NCBI GenBank assembly: GCA_024734495.1
Contig: JALMQS010000873.1
Span: forward strand, 1 to 64,000
Length of the DNA: 64,000 nt
Direction of reading: 5' to 3'
Origin: Forficula auricularia
Lineage: Eukaryota > Arthropoda > Insecta > Dermaptera > Forficulidae
Under the pieces are notes generated by a model. The model was not told the origin of the DNA. It searched no databases and was given only the letters and a program-made list of their open reading frames with translations. Of this stretch, positions 1-11,977 are shown piece by piece. The position numbers and the translations under genes are program-made. Within the stretch, counting starts at the first letter, position 1, and each line of letters begins with the position of its first letter.

Positions 1-759
1 GTGACACGCTGATTGGTTACGTATTGCTAAGGCCTCAGCCATTTCAAAAAGAACTAAGCCTTTTTGGCTTTTGTATTCGAGCTCATTCATTCATTTCAAT
101 ATTATTTATTTATTTCAAAGTTAATTATAAAGGATTATTGAAACTATACTAACTAAAGTAACTGAAAGGAATTCATTAGCTTTTGGAATTTCTATAAAAA
201 TATATTTTAAAGATTAAAACCAAAAATTCAATTAGCCCGTAGAATTCTTTAAAGAAATCAAAATCATTTGAAAACCCATTTTTATATTGTTTTGAAATCT
301 AGCAAATTTCAGCCTATTGAAATTATTAAAAACCTATTTTGAGCCTAATTAAACCTGAATTTTCTATAATCTAATAATAAACTTTAAAAGTTTATTATTT
401 TTAATTTTTTAATAGGATATTTCTCCCCAAATGACGATTTTTACCTTATTTATTGAATTTTTACAAGACAAAAACTTTATTTTAATTTAAGTTGAAAGGT
501 TCTTTTTTCCGAATAATTGAGTAGCAGAAGGGGACAATAAAATATTGTCTTTTGCTGGAAAAATAAATTTTTTAAATTCATTCATAAAGAGATATACTTT
601 GTCCTCTTCATCAATCTATTACAAATAATTCACAAGAGTTGATATATGAAAGTGCTCTTTACACGTGTATAAAACATCAATAAAACAGCCACGTGGGGGT
701 CCAGGGGGCGAAGCCGCCTGGCTAGCAAAAGGCCCGCCGAAGGCGGGCCTTGAAGCTAG
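1..759 (+). mobile_element. Helitron, 3' terminal part (5' end not seen)
   Basis: The end carries the classic Helitron 3' signature. A 10-bp perfect GC-rich hairpin (arms 729-738 and 742-751, loop GAA) is followed a few bases later by CTAG (756-759) and a host T at 760. A second GC-rich hairpin lies just before it at 701-721. The same tail occurs in reverse at 12748. No TC-type 5' end is visible between 1 and 700, so the left limit is either outside the window or unrecognised; the AT-rich DNA from 1 to about 650 may be element or host. No Rep or helicase coding was seen, so this copy is non-autonomous or partial. Confidence 0.6.
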
Positions 760-925
760 TTAATAAATAGAAATAATTTAATTCTTTCTTATTTTAATTT
801 ATTATTATTAATGAATTTACAATTAAAAATAAATACCAAATTTAAAAAAGATAGCAAAAAAGCTCACCTTTTAGGCCCTCTGTCGGAATTTTAAAATTAC
901 ACAGAAACATGTTAACATCTATCTA

Positions 926-2150
926 TCTATATATATAAAATTCTTTTGCCCGATATACTCACTCACTCATCATCAAAACAGCCAGAACATAGAAACATGA
1001 AATTTGGAGAGGATATTACATCTATGACATAGGGGCTCACTAATAAAGGATTTTTCGAAATTCGACCCCTAAGGGGGTCAAAGGGGGCAAAGTGTGTTTT
1101 CACTGATTATGCGATATCTCTTAAGCACAATAAAATATCTACTTGCTTTTTACTTATAAAAATACTAAATTAAAATACCTAAAAAGTGATTTCAGGATTT
1201 TTTGAAATTCGACCCCTAAAGGGGTCAAAAGGGGCAAAATATCTTTGCAATGTGTTTACACTAATTATGCGATTTTCAATTAAGAACGATAAGATATCTA
1301 CTTGATTTTTACTTAATAAAATTCTAAATAAAAATATCTAAAAAGTAATTTCAGGATTTTTTGAAATTCGACTCCCAACTATCCAAAATGTGAGTGGGGG
1401 CAAAAATTAAACTCTCTCCTATCTTGATCAAATTTTGTAGAGTTATTCTTTAATACTTTAAGAAACCATTCCTGTAAAAATCAACTATCAAAATTGACTG
1501 TATGGGGGCGAAGGGGGGGGGGAATTATAGAAATTTTTAGCTTTTTAGTACATTTACTCTTTAGAAAATTGTGGATTATTTATTTGCAAATATCTAAAAA
1601 ATAATTTCAAGATTTTTTGTAATCCGCTCCCCCCCCTCAACTATCCAAAATCTGAGTGGGGACAAAAATTAAAACTCTCTCCGATCTTGAACAAATTTTG
1701 TAGAATTATTCTTTATTACTTTAAGAAACTATTCCTGTAAAAATCAACTTTTAAAATTGACTGTATGGGGGCGAAAGGGGGGGGGGCAAAATATAGAAAT
1801 TTTTAGCTTTTTTGTACATTTACTCTTTAGAAAACTGAGAGTTATTTATTTGCAAATATCTAAAAAATAATTTCAACCTCCCAAAATGTGAGTGGGGGCA
1901 AAAAATTAATACTCTCTCCGATATAGATCAAATTTTGTAATGTTAGTTTTTAAGACTATATAAAATGTATGCTGTAAAAATAAATAGTCAAAATGAGTGC
2001 GTGGGGGGCAAAAGAGGGGGCAAAATATTACAAACATATATTACAGACCTAATAATCACATGCCGAGACGCCGTCCGCCAGGACCACCTGCCCGGAGGGC
2101 CGAGCTGTAGAGGGCGTGCCGAGGGCGTGCCGAAGGCACGCCTGGAGCAG
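926..2150 (+). mobile_element. non-autonomous Helitron, complete but decayed at 3' end
   Basis: The start fits a Helitron 5' end: host A at 925, then TCTATATATATAAAATTC. The end is a GC-rich hairpin (arms GGCGTGCC and GGCACGCC around GAA, near 2124-2142) followed by a run that matches the 3' end at 759 with one base missing (AG instead of CTAG). Host T follows. The interior holds degenerate tandem units and no open reading frame of interest. It lies directly against a Penelope-type coding remnant, which it may have split. Confidence 0.55.
1040..1960. repeat. degenerate internal tandem repeats of the Helitron
   Basis: A unit beginning GATTTTTTGAAATTCGAC recurs near 1041, 1197 and 1354 (spacing about 157 bp). 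A longer unit with TGAGTGGGGGCAAAAATTAA recurs near 1391, 1653 and 1891 (spacing about 240-260 bp). Several G runs of 8-10 bases lie inside the units. The block is confined to the Helitron at 926-2150. Confidence 0.6.
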
Positions 2151-2738
2151 TTCGTTGAAATATATATAGGTAAGGATATATCTACTATAGTCATTAATAA
2201 TAGTTATAAAGAATCCTTTGTCAACTCTCTAATAAAAAAACGTTTAATGAACTCTAATCAAAATAATAATAACATTGATAAAGAAAATTTAAGATACACC
2301 TCTTTCCCATATATAAAAGGGTTATCCGAATGCATTAAAAAAATAGTATTTGTTCATAATATTCATGCCACCTTCAAACCTAATAATTCATTATCATTCC
2401 TATTTTCAAAATTAAAAGACAAAGATCCTCTTTTGAATCAAAATAATTTAGTTTATAAAATTGATTCCTTAAATTGTGACGGAACATATATAGGACAGAC
2501 TAAACAATACTTCAAATCTCGGATTTACGAGCAGCATGAGTATTCAATTAGAATGAAAAATTCCGAATTCACAATGCTAGCTAACCATTCTACTAACCTT
2601 CAACACAATTTTGACTTTTCTAATCCCAAAATTTTAGATAAAGAATATAACTTGGAAAAAAGATTAATTTTCAAAATGATCGAAATTTTAAATAACAAAA
2701 ATTCCATTAATAAAAGGTCAGATATGGATTGTTTTTAG
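2151..2738 (+). pseudogene. Penelope-like element, C-terminal GIY-YIG endonuclease remnant
   Basis: The reading frame encodes the end of a Penelope-like element (PLE) protein. A linker (YTSFPYIKGLSECIKKI, then HNIHATFKPN) leads into VYKIDSLNCDGTYIGQTKQY, the GIY-YIG core. At 2481-2495 the residues are GTYIG, followed by a conserved arginine and an EQH segment. These features are typical of the nickase domain that follows the reverse transcriptase in PLEs. The reverse transcriptase itself is missing. The open frame extends upstream to 1965, but that part is Helitron sequence read through by chance. The fragment ends at a natural stop and an AT-rich tail runs to about 2870. It is dead as a mobile element because it is truncated. 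Confidence 0.85.
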
Positions 2739-2875
2739 AATGTTTTTAAAAATTTTTAGAGAAAAATAAATTTTCATAAATATTTATATTTTTAATCTGG
2801 TCACATATTTGTTATACAATCAATAACTATTTTTTTCTTTTAAATATAGATATTTAAATTCCACAAATTCTTTCC

Positions 2876-3208
2876 AATACCAACTCACTCGACTCCCTGC
2901 CTCACCGAAGAACCGTTTCTGCCCTTTCACTGTACTACAGATACTATCACGGTGTCTGTTCAGTCGAGCTGAAATCAATTATCCTCCCTAAAGCCCCCTT
3001 TGCGAGAAACACGCGGTTTTCGAACGCTCAGCACCCCTTCGCTGTCAAATTGGATAAAAATCTAACAAGCGCTTTCGCCAACTCTTTTATCCCTATGACC
3101 TCCAGAGACTGGAACTCGCTCCCTGCCACCATCTTTCCCGCGACTTATAACCTTCAGGTTTTTAAGACCCGTATCCACAGATACATTCGACCCCCGCCCA
3201 GCCCATAA
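2876..3208 (+). pseudogene. jockey/CR1-type LINE, C-terminal fragment of the reverse transcriptase ORF
   Basis: Reading from 2876 gives an uninterrupted frame of about 110 codons ending at TAA 3206-3208. Its residues include NSLDSLPHRRTVSALSLYYR, YYHGVCSVELKSI, NTRFSNAQHPFAVKLDKN and FIPMTSRDWNSLPATIFP. This block follows the polymerase domain in many arthropod jockey/CR1-group LINEs. The same block appears at 63463-64000 on the minus strand and, badly decayed, at 61815-62166. The 5' truncation is typical of LINE insertion. The 3' UTR (3209 to about 3330) ends in an AT-rich tail. The track shows no start codon in this frame because the piece is a fragment. Confidence 0.85.
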
Positions 3209-3330
3209 AATTATTTCTTCTTTTTTCACGTGGAGGGGCCAATCCAGGCCTTTAGGGGTTGCACCTTTTTGGTGTAACTGTCTCATCATTTTCATTTAAA
3301 AAATGGATATTTTTTATTTTATTTTTATTT

Positions 3331-4684
3331 TATTTATTCCAACGGCTAATGCCGGAAATCCGGAATAAATTTGCTAACGTTAAAAAGTTCCATAAATTTT
3401 AAATTTTATGTGAATTAGTTGTTTAGTATTTATTTTAAAATTTTAAAATATTAAAGGGATGAAATTATTCTTGATATTTTGGAATTTGGGGAATGCGTCG
3501 CATCCACAGCATCCATGGACCGCACGCCACTGATATATATATATATATATATATATGTTTTAATCCGATTTATCTGTTTAAAGGGGTTTAATTAATCGAA
3601 ACCAAAATTTACTTTATAGGCAACAGGTAAATTTTTATTTGTATAAAATTAACTTGAATCGTTGAACTTCGAAATTTCCAGTAGAAAAATTTAAGTAAAG
3701 GCTAAAATTTGCAACAAATCTGTCATATAAGTTAACACTGTGGAGTCAACTAATTTATAACTGTAACTTTTGAACCACTCAATTTACCCGGTAATCTCGG
3801 CAGCCTGCCTGCCTCGAAGGTCGTTTGGTTCCCTAAACTTCCAGGGATGCCTGAAATAGCGGATAGTAATGATCTACTATGGAAGCCCAGATTTTTAAAT
3901 ATCTCAGTATAGAGCAAAATCGTAGCACGAAATTCTTAGTAAATTCACTTCACCCCGACCATAGAGTACAAATAGTGAATATGTTCATGGGCTTAGTTAG
4001 GGGGGGTCAATGGGGCAGTGCCCACTACAAAACTCATTGCCCCCCCCTAGAAAAACCGAAACTCCATTATTATGAGGCATCATGTATGTATTTCACATTA
4101 AATTATTTCGTTACTTACTAGAGCAGTATTTATCTAACTTTCCACGGCCAGGAGACAGGTGACACATATTAAATTTACCAGGGCCGAAGACAAATGCAAT
4201 GCCTTAAAAAATAATAAAATAAAATATATAAAGAAATATTCGTTAAAGGTAGTTTGACCAGATATTGACATAGTCAAAGTAGGACATTTGAAGTTTTATA
4301 ACGCATCCCAGTAGGACATTTGACAACCCAGCTTACAACAATAATAATCGATAGTAAAAAAGCACAAAACACTAAAAATTGATAAGTAAATAATTTCAAA
4401 TTGATATAGGATATACTAGGCTTGTTGTTTTAAATACTACTCTTTGTTGCAATTGTGTACATAATTTAATGTAAAAATATGAAAAAAAAAGTTTATTGTT
4501 ATTATTAATGACTACCTATACTAAATTAATTGAATTGGTGTAATTTAATCAATGGTATAAATTATAACACATCTATTTTATTTATTACAAAAAAGGAAAA
4601 TTAGACTTTTAATTTTTATTTTTAAATTCGTATTTATTAATAATATAAAATATGAAAAAATATTTATTTTAAATATTGTTCTTC
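3331..4684. other. no gene seen; AT-rich with a TA microsatellite
   Basis: A (TA)n run lies at 3533-3557 just after GCCACTGATA, a sequence that also ends the dispersed repeats at 18750 and 33600. A short G-rich segment near 3995-4050 resembles a hAT-type end (TTAGTTAGGGGG, compare 38750). No supported coding sequence was found. Confidence 0.5.
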
Positions 4685-4935
4685 CCGTATGGAAATAAAT
4701 AGATTTTCGAAATATGTTTTTTATATATTTTTGAAAATATATTAAAGATATAAGATTTTTGTGTTAGATTTATATAAAGTTTATGTTTTCTATATATTCT
4801 TAAAATATAAACTATTTTTATGTCGCTCTAGTATAAATTTTATATAAATTTAACACAAAAATTTTATATTTTTAATATATTTTCAAAAAATATATAAAAA
4901 ACATATTTCGAAAATGTATTTATTTGCATACGGGT
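4685..4935. repeat. foldback MITE-like inverted repeat
   Basis: The two halves (about 4685-4780 and 4840-4935) are near-perfect reverse complements. The outer ends read CCCGTATG and CATACGGG, and a core with TTTTCGAAATATG occurs on both arms. It is about 250 bp and non-coding. Target duplication is unclear, though T-rich bases flank both sides. Confidence 0.65.
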
Positions 4936-6384
4936 TAATTTTGTTCTTACCAATTATAAAATGGTAATTATAAATGGGGAGACATGAAACAAAATATACC
5001 TGTAATACATGTACTCTTAAACTAGGATTACATATTGGGGAATGTTTTGAACGATATCATACAATGCAAAACTATAAAATGTAATTTTTTTCTACATAAC
5101 TTGTATCATTTTTATTATTTCAGTATTTCACAGTTTTTTTTTTATATATTTTATCGCTATTGTAATATAAAATTGTGTTTTCATATCAAAAAGGCTGGTA
5201 TAAAAAACATACTGAAGCCTCATATTTTATGTAGTACAGCATTATTTTAGCTTTTAGTATTTCTGTGTGTCCTATGTGTTCCTTCCAATTTAGAAATAAG
5301 TTTTATTTATTTTTTTAAAAATTTTGAAAAATCAAAATGCATATACACATATTATATAAATTTTTCACTTTTCAAGGGAGGATGAGATGCAGTTTATTTT
5401 GCTAATTTTTTCTACTAAGCCGGCAAGTTAAATTATAATATATTCGCATAAAAATATTTTCTATTTGATCGAATATGAAAAAATTCTGAGTTGATTGGTA
5501 GCATTATCGAATATATATACGAGTGCAAAGGGTTAATTGGAATAAACGAAAAAATAATGTGTATAAATTTTAAAAAACAGAAGCATGCCGGTCGCGCGAC
5601 CGAAACGCCAATAGCAAAGTAGTTATCTGAGAAAGTAGGTCTTTTTCGTTAGGCGATAGGACTTAGGACAAAAGGTTTAATTGTAGGACATGTCTTCCCA
5701 AAGTAGGACGGGTGGTCACCATAGTCAAAGGTATTATTTATTTATTCTTATGGATTCAATAACTCTACCGCTCTTGGCAAAAATAGCTTTTTAATTTTAT
5801 TGGAACAACTTATAATTAACTAAGCGACCTTTGAGAATCAGGCTTCAATGATGTTTCTATGCAGGGACTTGTTTTTAAATGTTTTAAATTTTTTAAAGTA
5901 GGGACTCGAAAAAAAAATATTCCTTTAAAAGGACACACCCTGACGGTGATCCATTTGTGGTGTGGGAGGCTGCAGATCTCTTGGAAACAAGCCGGGCTTC
6001 AGACCTGTTTTCTCACTATTTATTTAATACGAACCAATATAAAATAAAATAAAAAATATTTCTTTGCATTTTATTTTTGAAAGAGGCAGATTAAAAAACA
6101 AAACAAAAAGCAATGTCCGGGATCTGAACTCGTGGCCTTTAGGTTTCTAACCTTTTTCAAACAAACTTATATAACATTTCTAACGGATATAAAATTTAAA
6201 AAAAATATAGACAAATATAAAAATGTGATTTTTGATAAATACAGATAGTGTTAATAAAAGCTTTACTTGAAGATTCGAGAGATGTGGACAATATTATATA
6301 TACAACCTAAACATTCCCCCTGGACTCTCTTCTCTTCCCTAACTCTGATCACCAAACCGGGTAGAGGATTAATTCTTTTTCCAT
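4936..6384. other. no gene seen; possible decayed element boundary
   Basis: A perfect 10-bp direct repeat ATAGTCAAAG occurs at 4270-4279 and 5721-5730, each next to 'GTAGGAC' repeats. The right-hand side (GGACGGGTGGTCACC) looks like a hAT-type end. This may be a decayed element spanning 4280-5720, but the left end does not match. The open frames at 5035 and 5859 have no recognisable domains. Confidence 0.3.
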
Positions 6385-6660
6385 TTGAGTATGTACTTTG
6401 TTTTGATAGTCTATAAAATTTGCTTGAATTTAGTTCAAAGGTCCAGAATTTTAAATTTTTTCACCCCCCCCCTACCCCTGCCCATTTCGAATTTTGGGTG
6501 GCAAGTTTTTGCATTTCTAGACTTCTGGGGGTCTACAGATTATGTATACAAATTTTTGTTGAATTTGCTTCAAAGCGCTAGAATTTTAATTTTTTGATTC
6601 CCCCCCCCCCCCCCTTGGTGGGTGTTTTTTTTTTTTTTTGAAAATTGCCTTCTCAGGCCA
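6385..6660 (-). repeat. diverged copy of the unit inside the 46.5-47.2 kb MITE
   Basis: Segments such as TGCATTTCTAGACTTCTGGG, TATGTATACAAATTTTTGTT and a long C run match units at 46690-47070 (CCAGAAGGCCAGAAATGCA and so on, in the other orientation). A 16-C run and a 16-T run lie at the right edge. It is non-coding. Confidence 0.6.
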
Positions 6661-8240
6661 ACAATCTGACCATGTCTCGAGTAGAATTCAGTTTTAAACC
6701 TCGGCGAAATTATACTTGTCCTATTAGAGATACGCGTAGGATAAAGATGTACCATAAGTTGTAATTTGTACAATTTATTTTATATAAGTGAATACACAAT
6801 ACAGGTATTCAATAGGAATAGCGGTCTCAAATTTATCATATAATGCCAGAGTTCCAAATCTTGTATGTTTCTTTAAAATAATTTTTATAATAATATTCTG
6901 AGCAACAGAAAGACTTGAAAATAATCTCATGAGAAGTTCACAAGACCATTTTATATATACATATAACTTATATTTTATTGTTTAAATAAAAATTTAGAAA
7001 AACATTCAAACCGTTTTTCAGAAGATAGAAAACTGAAAAAGAAACCTAAAAACGCCTAGTAAAGAGACATATCGATTCAATTTTTATTAAATCTATATAT
7101 TATACAACAAAAACATGTACTTTATGATATGATAAATTCTCAAAATTAAAAAAAAATTCAAATCCCCCAGAAAGTAAGTACCTAGTGTTTCTGGATATCC
7201 TATTCTTATAAACAAAAAAATATGAACTGATTTTTTATAAATACTGAAAATTAAAAAAATAATAGTTTTTAGCTGTATAAGAAAATGACTCAAAACCTAA
7301 GAATGTCAAAAGTAAAGAGGTAGGTACTTAAATTTGGACAATTTGAACAAAAATCTTAATATTTCAAGTAGATTACTAAATTAAGTTTTAAATTTCAGAT
7401 CCCTGAGATATACTGTTTTTGAGTTAGACAAACAAACAGACAGACTAATTAATCTGGGACTCTTATTATGACATGGTGAGCACATAAAATATATTTTTGT
7501 CAAAAAATTGCTCTACAATTATAAAAGCTATGGTATATTTCAGCTAAATATTAAAAAAGTGACTCTCATCCGAGATGGACTTCCAATAATTCACTTATAC
7601 TAATAATCAAGGCCCTCAACTATCATCACATGATAAAATGTCTTGGATCAATTGAGGACTCAATTTTTACCACAAATAATAGTCCTTCTCATTCTCAAAA
7701 GTACTGTTATAGACACGATATCTAATATTAATTGGTATTTTTTGTTAAACCAGATTCTAAAATACTTTCTGCATGATTGATAATGAACATTAAAAAAATA
7801 AAATTAAAAAAAAATTGCAATGATATAATTTATTAAAATAACTATATCTATATTAATTTAGGTATATAACTAGATCTATTCGTATAAACTCGAATAAAAT
7901 TAAGAAAGGTTAAAGTAAACTTTTAAAATATTCTGGATGAGTTTTTAGAATTCAAACGAATTTTATTAGATTTGCTATATCTATCAGTCAAAACACTGTA
8001 TCTGGTAAACTAAATAAATTACAAACTTGAAATTTACAAATTTTATGTACCTATTCATTTTCCCCTAAATCAAAAATCATATTAAAATTTGAATCGAATC
8101 ATTGTTTTTGTTAAGGGTTGAATTTTTTGTAGGATGTTTTTTTTTATTATTATTTTTTTTCTATTTACAATCAGCTCTATATTTAAGGTTTAAGTAAATT
8201 TGCTGAAAGTAGTTTAAACATACACACACTCATACACACG
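6661..8240. other. no gene seen; AT-rich
   Basis: This is AT-rich DNA with poly-A/T runs and short frames only. One stretch near 7390-7450 (GAGTTAGACAAACAAACAGACAGAC) resembles internal sequence of insect Helitrons or other old repeats. No boundaries could be set. Confidence 0.4.
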
Positions 8241-8570
8241 TCACTTGAAGGGAGGGTTGTCCCTTGATGACTTCCGTATTTGAATTTCATTTTCCAGTTT
8301 TTCAAAGTTTTCAGTGTCGAGAATATGGTTTTTCTTAAGTCTTCTGGAGACCTCACTGTTGTCTAAGAGAGTAATGGAATGTGTGTGAATTATTTTCAAG
8401 TTTTTTTGTATGTTTGATGAATGATCGAAGAATCACATCTCTATCTGAAGGGACGAGAATGTATGTCACTGTGCGAATTTGCATTTGTAATATAGCATTT
8501 TGGATTGTACTCTTTGAATTTTACTTATACTAGATTCGCTGGTAGTTCCCCATATCTGACATGAGTATGA
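8241..8570 (-). pseudogene. decayed jockey-clade LINE, C-terminal end
   Basis: The minus strand read from 8570 to the stop at 8241-8243 gives SYSCQIWGTTSESSISKIQR and VQSKML, then, after two internal stops, NSEVSRRLKKNHILDTENFE. The pattern (aromatic-Y-x-C-x-x-WG-T-x-S, then IQRxQSK, and a terminal RRLKRxxPxDL-like stretch) fits the region after the reverse transcriptase in jockey-clade LINEs. The stops show it is long dead. Its upstream end meets the foldback repeat at 8568, which probably truncated it. I could not follow the LINE on the far side. Confidence 0.6.
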
Positions 8571-9021
8571 CCAAATTGGCTTAAGCATTGACTATAACTC
8601 AGTTGAAATTTTTTAAAATATGAAATTATTAGATATTATAAAACAATTAATTATTAATAATTTAATTAAATTTTGAACGAAATCGATTCAGTACTTTTTG
8701 AGAAAATCGTCAAAAACCACGAAAACAGTCTATGGAAGGCCGTTTTAGAAACATTTTAAAATCCACTTCCATGTCACAAGTCAATATTTCGTTTCATATG
8801 ACTTTTTTAGCTTTTTTCAAAAGCATCTCGTGCTTTCAAAAAACATTGTTTTTTAGACTGTTCAGATGGTTTTTGACCATTTTCTCAAAAAGTACTTAAT
8901 CAATTTCGTTCAAAATTGAACTAAATTATTAAAATTAATTGTTTTATAATATCTATTAATTTCATATTTAAAAAAAAAATTCAACGGAGATATTAGCGTT
9001 TTTTCAAATTGGTCTTCAAAT
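8568..9021. repeat. foldback element with about 160-bp inverted arms
   Basis: The left arm (8568-8740) and right arm (8845-9021) are inverted copies. Both contain TACTTTTTGAGAAAAT-like and AACGAAATCGATT-like sequence, and the ends are ACCAAATTGG and CAAATTGGT. The centre (8741-8844) is unique. It is non-coding; no target duplication was established. Confidence 0.65.
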
Positions 9022-10219
9022 AAACTACCCTTTAAAAATCAAATTTCTTAATAATAATTATTTGATATAAAAGATAAATAAAAATAACACACAGATATAA
9101 AATTTCAATAGATTTGAATAAATATCTAATGAGAAAAAAATAAAACTTTTTGCCATTTCTAGTTGATTCGCTCCCGGAGAGAAGAAATTGAATCTTTTAA
9201 TACAATTTCTTTTAAAGTACAAAATTCTTAATCAAAATGCTAGGTTTGGTAATCAGCGGTCCAAGACTAAGAGGACAGAGGAAAGCTATTTTCATATTAT
9301 TAGTATTTAATTGGAAATATTTATTATTTTATCATGTAAAATGCACAAAAGGTGTTGTGAATTTACTATTAATTGAAATTGATTAAATAAGATAGCTTTC
9401 TTTCTTAGGTATCGAGAGAAGCTTCTCTCAAGACATTCGGTAGGGAAATCTCATATATTGAATTTTAAGGATTATTTTTCTGATTATTATAAATTGACTA
9501 AAAATTACTGGTAACGTCTACAGTTTTGAAATAAATTAATCTTTTCAGATATTCAAATTTAATATGCCTTTTCCTATATACCATAAATATACGACCACAG
9601 CACTGGGACTGGCCACATAGGCTCGCTCCAGGGGCTCAGTACTCCGAAAACAATTATTATATTAGTAGTATCGAAGAAATAATTCTATTATTAAATAATA
9701 CAATGTCTTAGAAGAATGTCATTCAAAATGAAAACTAAGGATTTTAAAGGATTCATTTATATGATACTATTGAGTATTTTATTATAAGATGAGAACTCAA
9801 TCGTAAATGGGGCATCTAAAAACTTATATACAAAACTTTTTGACTTTTTTTCTAGACTATAATTTTGTTTTATATTTGGCATTCTTGCAATGCCTTAGCT
9901 CTTAAGAAAGGAGATCATTGTATCCGTGTTTTTTTAACTGATTTTCCATTATAAGATTCTAATGAAAAAATCGCTCATCCACACATTATTAAATAATTAA
10001 AATAGTTAGAATTTATTTACCCAAAATTAAGAGGCGGAGGAGGGTTCTTTCGTAAATAATTATAAATTATTTTAAATTCAATATTAAAAATAGAAGAGGA
10101 CCCAGCTGTATGGTAGAGTCATGTGGATGGCCACACAGCTTAATATTCTTTCGATCTGGCCCTTTTCAAAAGAAGTTTATTAGAAAATTGACTTGGTGAA
10201 TTTTTTCGCTTGTTATGCT
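9022..10219. other. no gene seen; includes one dispersed repeat copy
   Basis: The stretch 9887-10005 matches 16778-16895 over about 115 bp (shared AATGCCTTAGCTCTTAAGAA-type start, TTGTATCC, AGATTCTAATGAAA). The sequence near 9596-9640 is GC-richer and might be a transposon end, but no partner was found. The rest is AT-rich with no coding evidence. Confidence 0.45.
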
Positions 10220-10640
10220 GGTTTTGAAGGTCTGTCAAAACTTCCGTAAATTAAGAAGGTGCGTTTGGCCAGCCAGGCCCGAAGACCTTTCAGATGCTGA
10301 CCTCCGAAAACAAACCTCCTCGCATCCATATCCTTATGCGTATTAGATACTTCTGGATATTTGGCAAGACACGAGCACAACGCAACTGAAGAGAACCTCT
10401 CGTGCGGGGACTTTCTCCTCATGGCTGGACCACTGAAGGTGAAGAGGAAAAGGTCGGCCTGAGGGAACAACCGGAGCAGCCAGCCTTGGCATCGGCCGAG
10501 AACTGGCCACACCCGTTTCCTTCCGGTTCCTCGACGATCTCATTCAAGCCACCAAGGTGGATGGCAATGTCAGACGGGGGTACACGCGCTTTATATATAC
10601 AAGCAATAGATCAATCGGTGCCAGTTTCGTTACATCCATT
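10220..10640 (-). other. GC-rich unique block; candidate promoter/first exon on the minus strand
   Basis: This block is about 50% GC in a roughly 30% GC setting and matches no repeat in the window. Overlapping short open frames occur on both strands: minus 10343-10543, beginning MRSSRNRKETGVASSRPMPR, and minus 10213-10512. On the minus strand a TATA-like TATATAAAG (near 10590) sits 25-30 bases upstream of an initiator-like TGACATT. A pyrimidine tract ending CCTTCAG (10433-10452, minus) could be a splice acceptor. None of the predicted peptides is recognised, so it could equally be conserved non-coding DNA. Product unknown. Confidence 0.25.
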
Positions 10641-10865
10641 ACCCTATTCAAACCCCAAACTACTTATACTTATAATTTATTTTTAGAATACATTTATTTT
10701 CAGTATAAAAGAAAAATCAAATGAACTGAATATAGGTATTTTAAAAATATAATATAATATTTTCCATGTACACATTTTTACTTTACCATAATGGATAATG
10801 AGTGAATATCGAAATAATAATATTTTTCGAGATATTAAGTGTTTTATCAAAATGTCTGTTAATTA

Positions 10866-10930
10866 CTAGTGCCTGGATCGCAGAGCGATGCTCGGTAACT
10901 GTTTGCCTCTAAATAGCTTAAGTTTCAAAT
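10866..10930 (-). mobile_element. Helitron 3' end
   Basis: On the minus strand an ACCGAGCATCGCTC-type hairpin is followed by ATCCAGG, then CACTAG and T (CTAG is plus 10866-10869, host T at 10865). The tail is the same family as those at 32169 and 54079. The 5' end could not be located; the element would extend to higher coordinates. Confidence 0.5.
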
Positions 10931-11977
10931 TTCAAGTCTCTCCGACTTACCGAAGACGATATATGAATGATCAAAATATTTATTTTACGACACTCCTAAT
11001 TTACACTCTCTTCCTTTATTTCAATTGGATTAAAATCAATACACGAATAATAACTGTATGTCCACTTACGGTGTTTCGGTATCAACCAAAAAAAAATTTG
11101 ATTTTTTTTTAATAAATAAACTCTTTTTCTTAAAATTAAGGGTTCATTCCCTGAGATATTTGTTTTCTGCTTGCAAATATTTTATTATGATTGCAACAAA
11201 AAGCAAAAAGTTACACAATTATCAAATTATACGGTATAAAAGTGATAGTGTGACGTCACAATACAAGGGGGCTCAATGAAAATGTGACATAATGTGACAC
11301 AGAGGAGGGGGGGGGGGGTCAAAAAAATCTCGAAATTCGTGTGACTGCTCTCTAGCTCAATAAATAGAGTGAATATCAGGAAATTGCACATGTAGTGCTA
11401 GTGCATAAAGATTAAGAGCTGATTCAAAAAAATAGAACTATTATGCCGAGTATAGCAGTGTTGTTGATTCATTAAGATAAATCAATGAAGTTGTCCTCTG
11501 TTTGATGCAAATAAACATATACATATAAATAAAATATAAACATACATATACAGGGTTATTGGTAATTCGATAGATTCCTTATAAAATACTATAGCTAATT
11601 TTCAATAAATTTTGTGAACCAAGGGTCATAAATCATTATAGTTTTAGAGTTATCAGAGTTAAAAAAATTTTTTTTTGAAATTTTCCGACTTTCCGTCCAA
11701 TACCTAACTGTTAATTGTAAAAAAAATAAAAAAAAACAAACTGCTAAGTAGACACTTTTATAATATCTGGTGAATAAGATATTACTTAAAAAAAACCATG
11801 CCCCCAACTTACATAAACTGCGAAATAAAGGTCAAAACTAACAAGTAATGATTTTTTTTTTTTGAAAATGTCATTTAGATTGAAGAGGATTACTAATAAA
11901 AAGTTCAATACGCTAGATGTAAAAAAAAAATACGGAAAAAACATCTTCGTTTTAAAAACTTTACAAAAACTTCAAAA
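10931..11977. other. no gene seen
   Basis: AT-rich DNA. A G run lies at 11306-11318. The segment near 11475-11530 (AATGAAGTTGTCCTCTG) is repeated at about 57325-57375, so this is an old dispersed repeat. The frames at 10888, 11058 and 11595 have no recognisable content. Confidence 0.4.

Noticed and set aside
1965..2738. A single 257-residue protein
   Set aside because: The first 60 or so codons are Helitron tail (GC-rich hairpin); only the part after about 2151 is a real coding relic.
6100..6150. tRNA-like B box on the minus strand (GAGTTCAGATCCCGGAC)
   Set aside because: The B box is degenerate and no A box or cloverleaf could be drawn.
9596..9640. hAT terminus (CAGCACTGGGACTGGCC)
   Set aside because: No inverted partner or target duplication found nearby.
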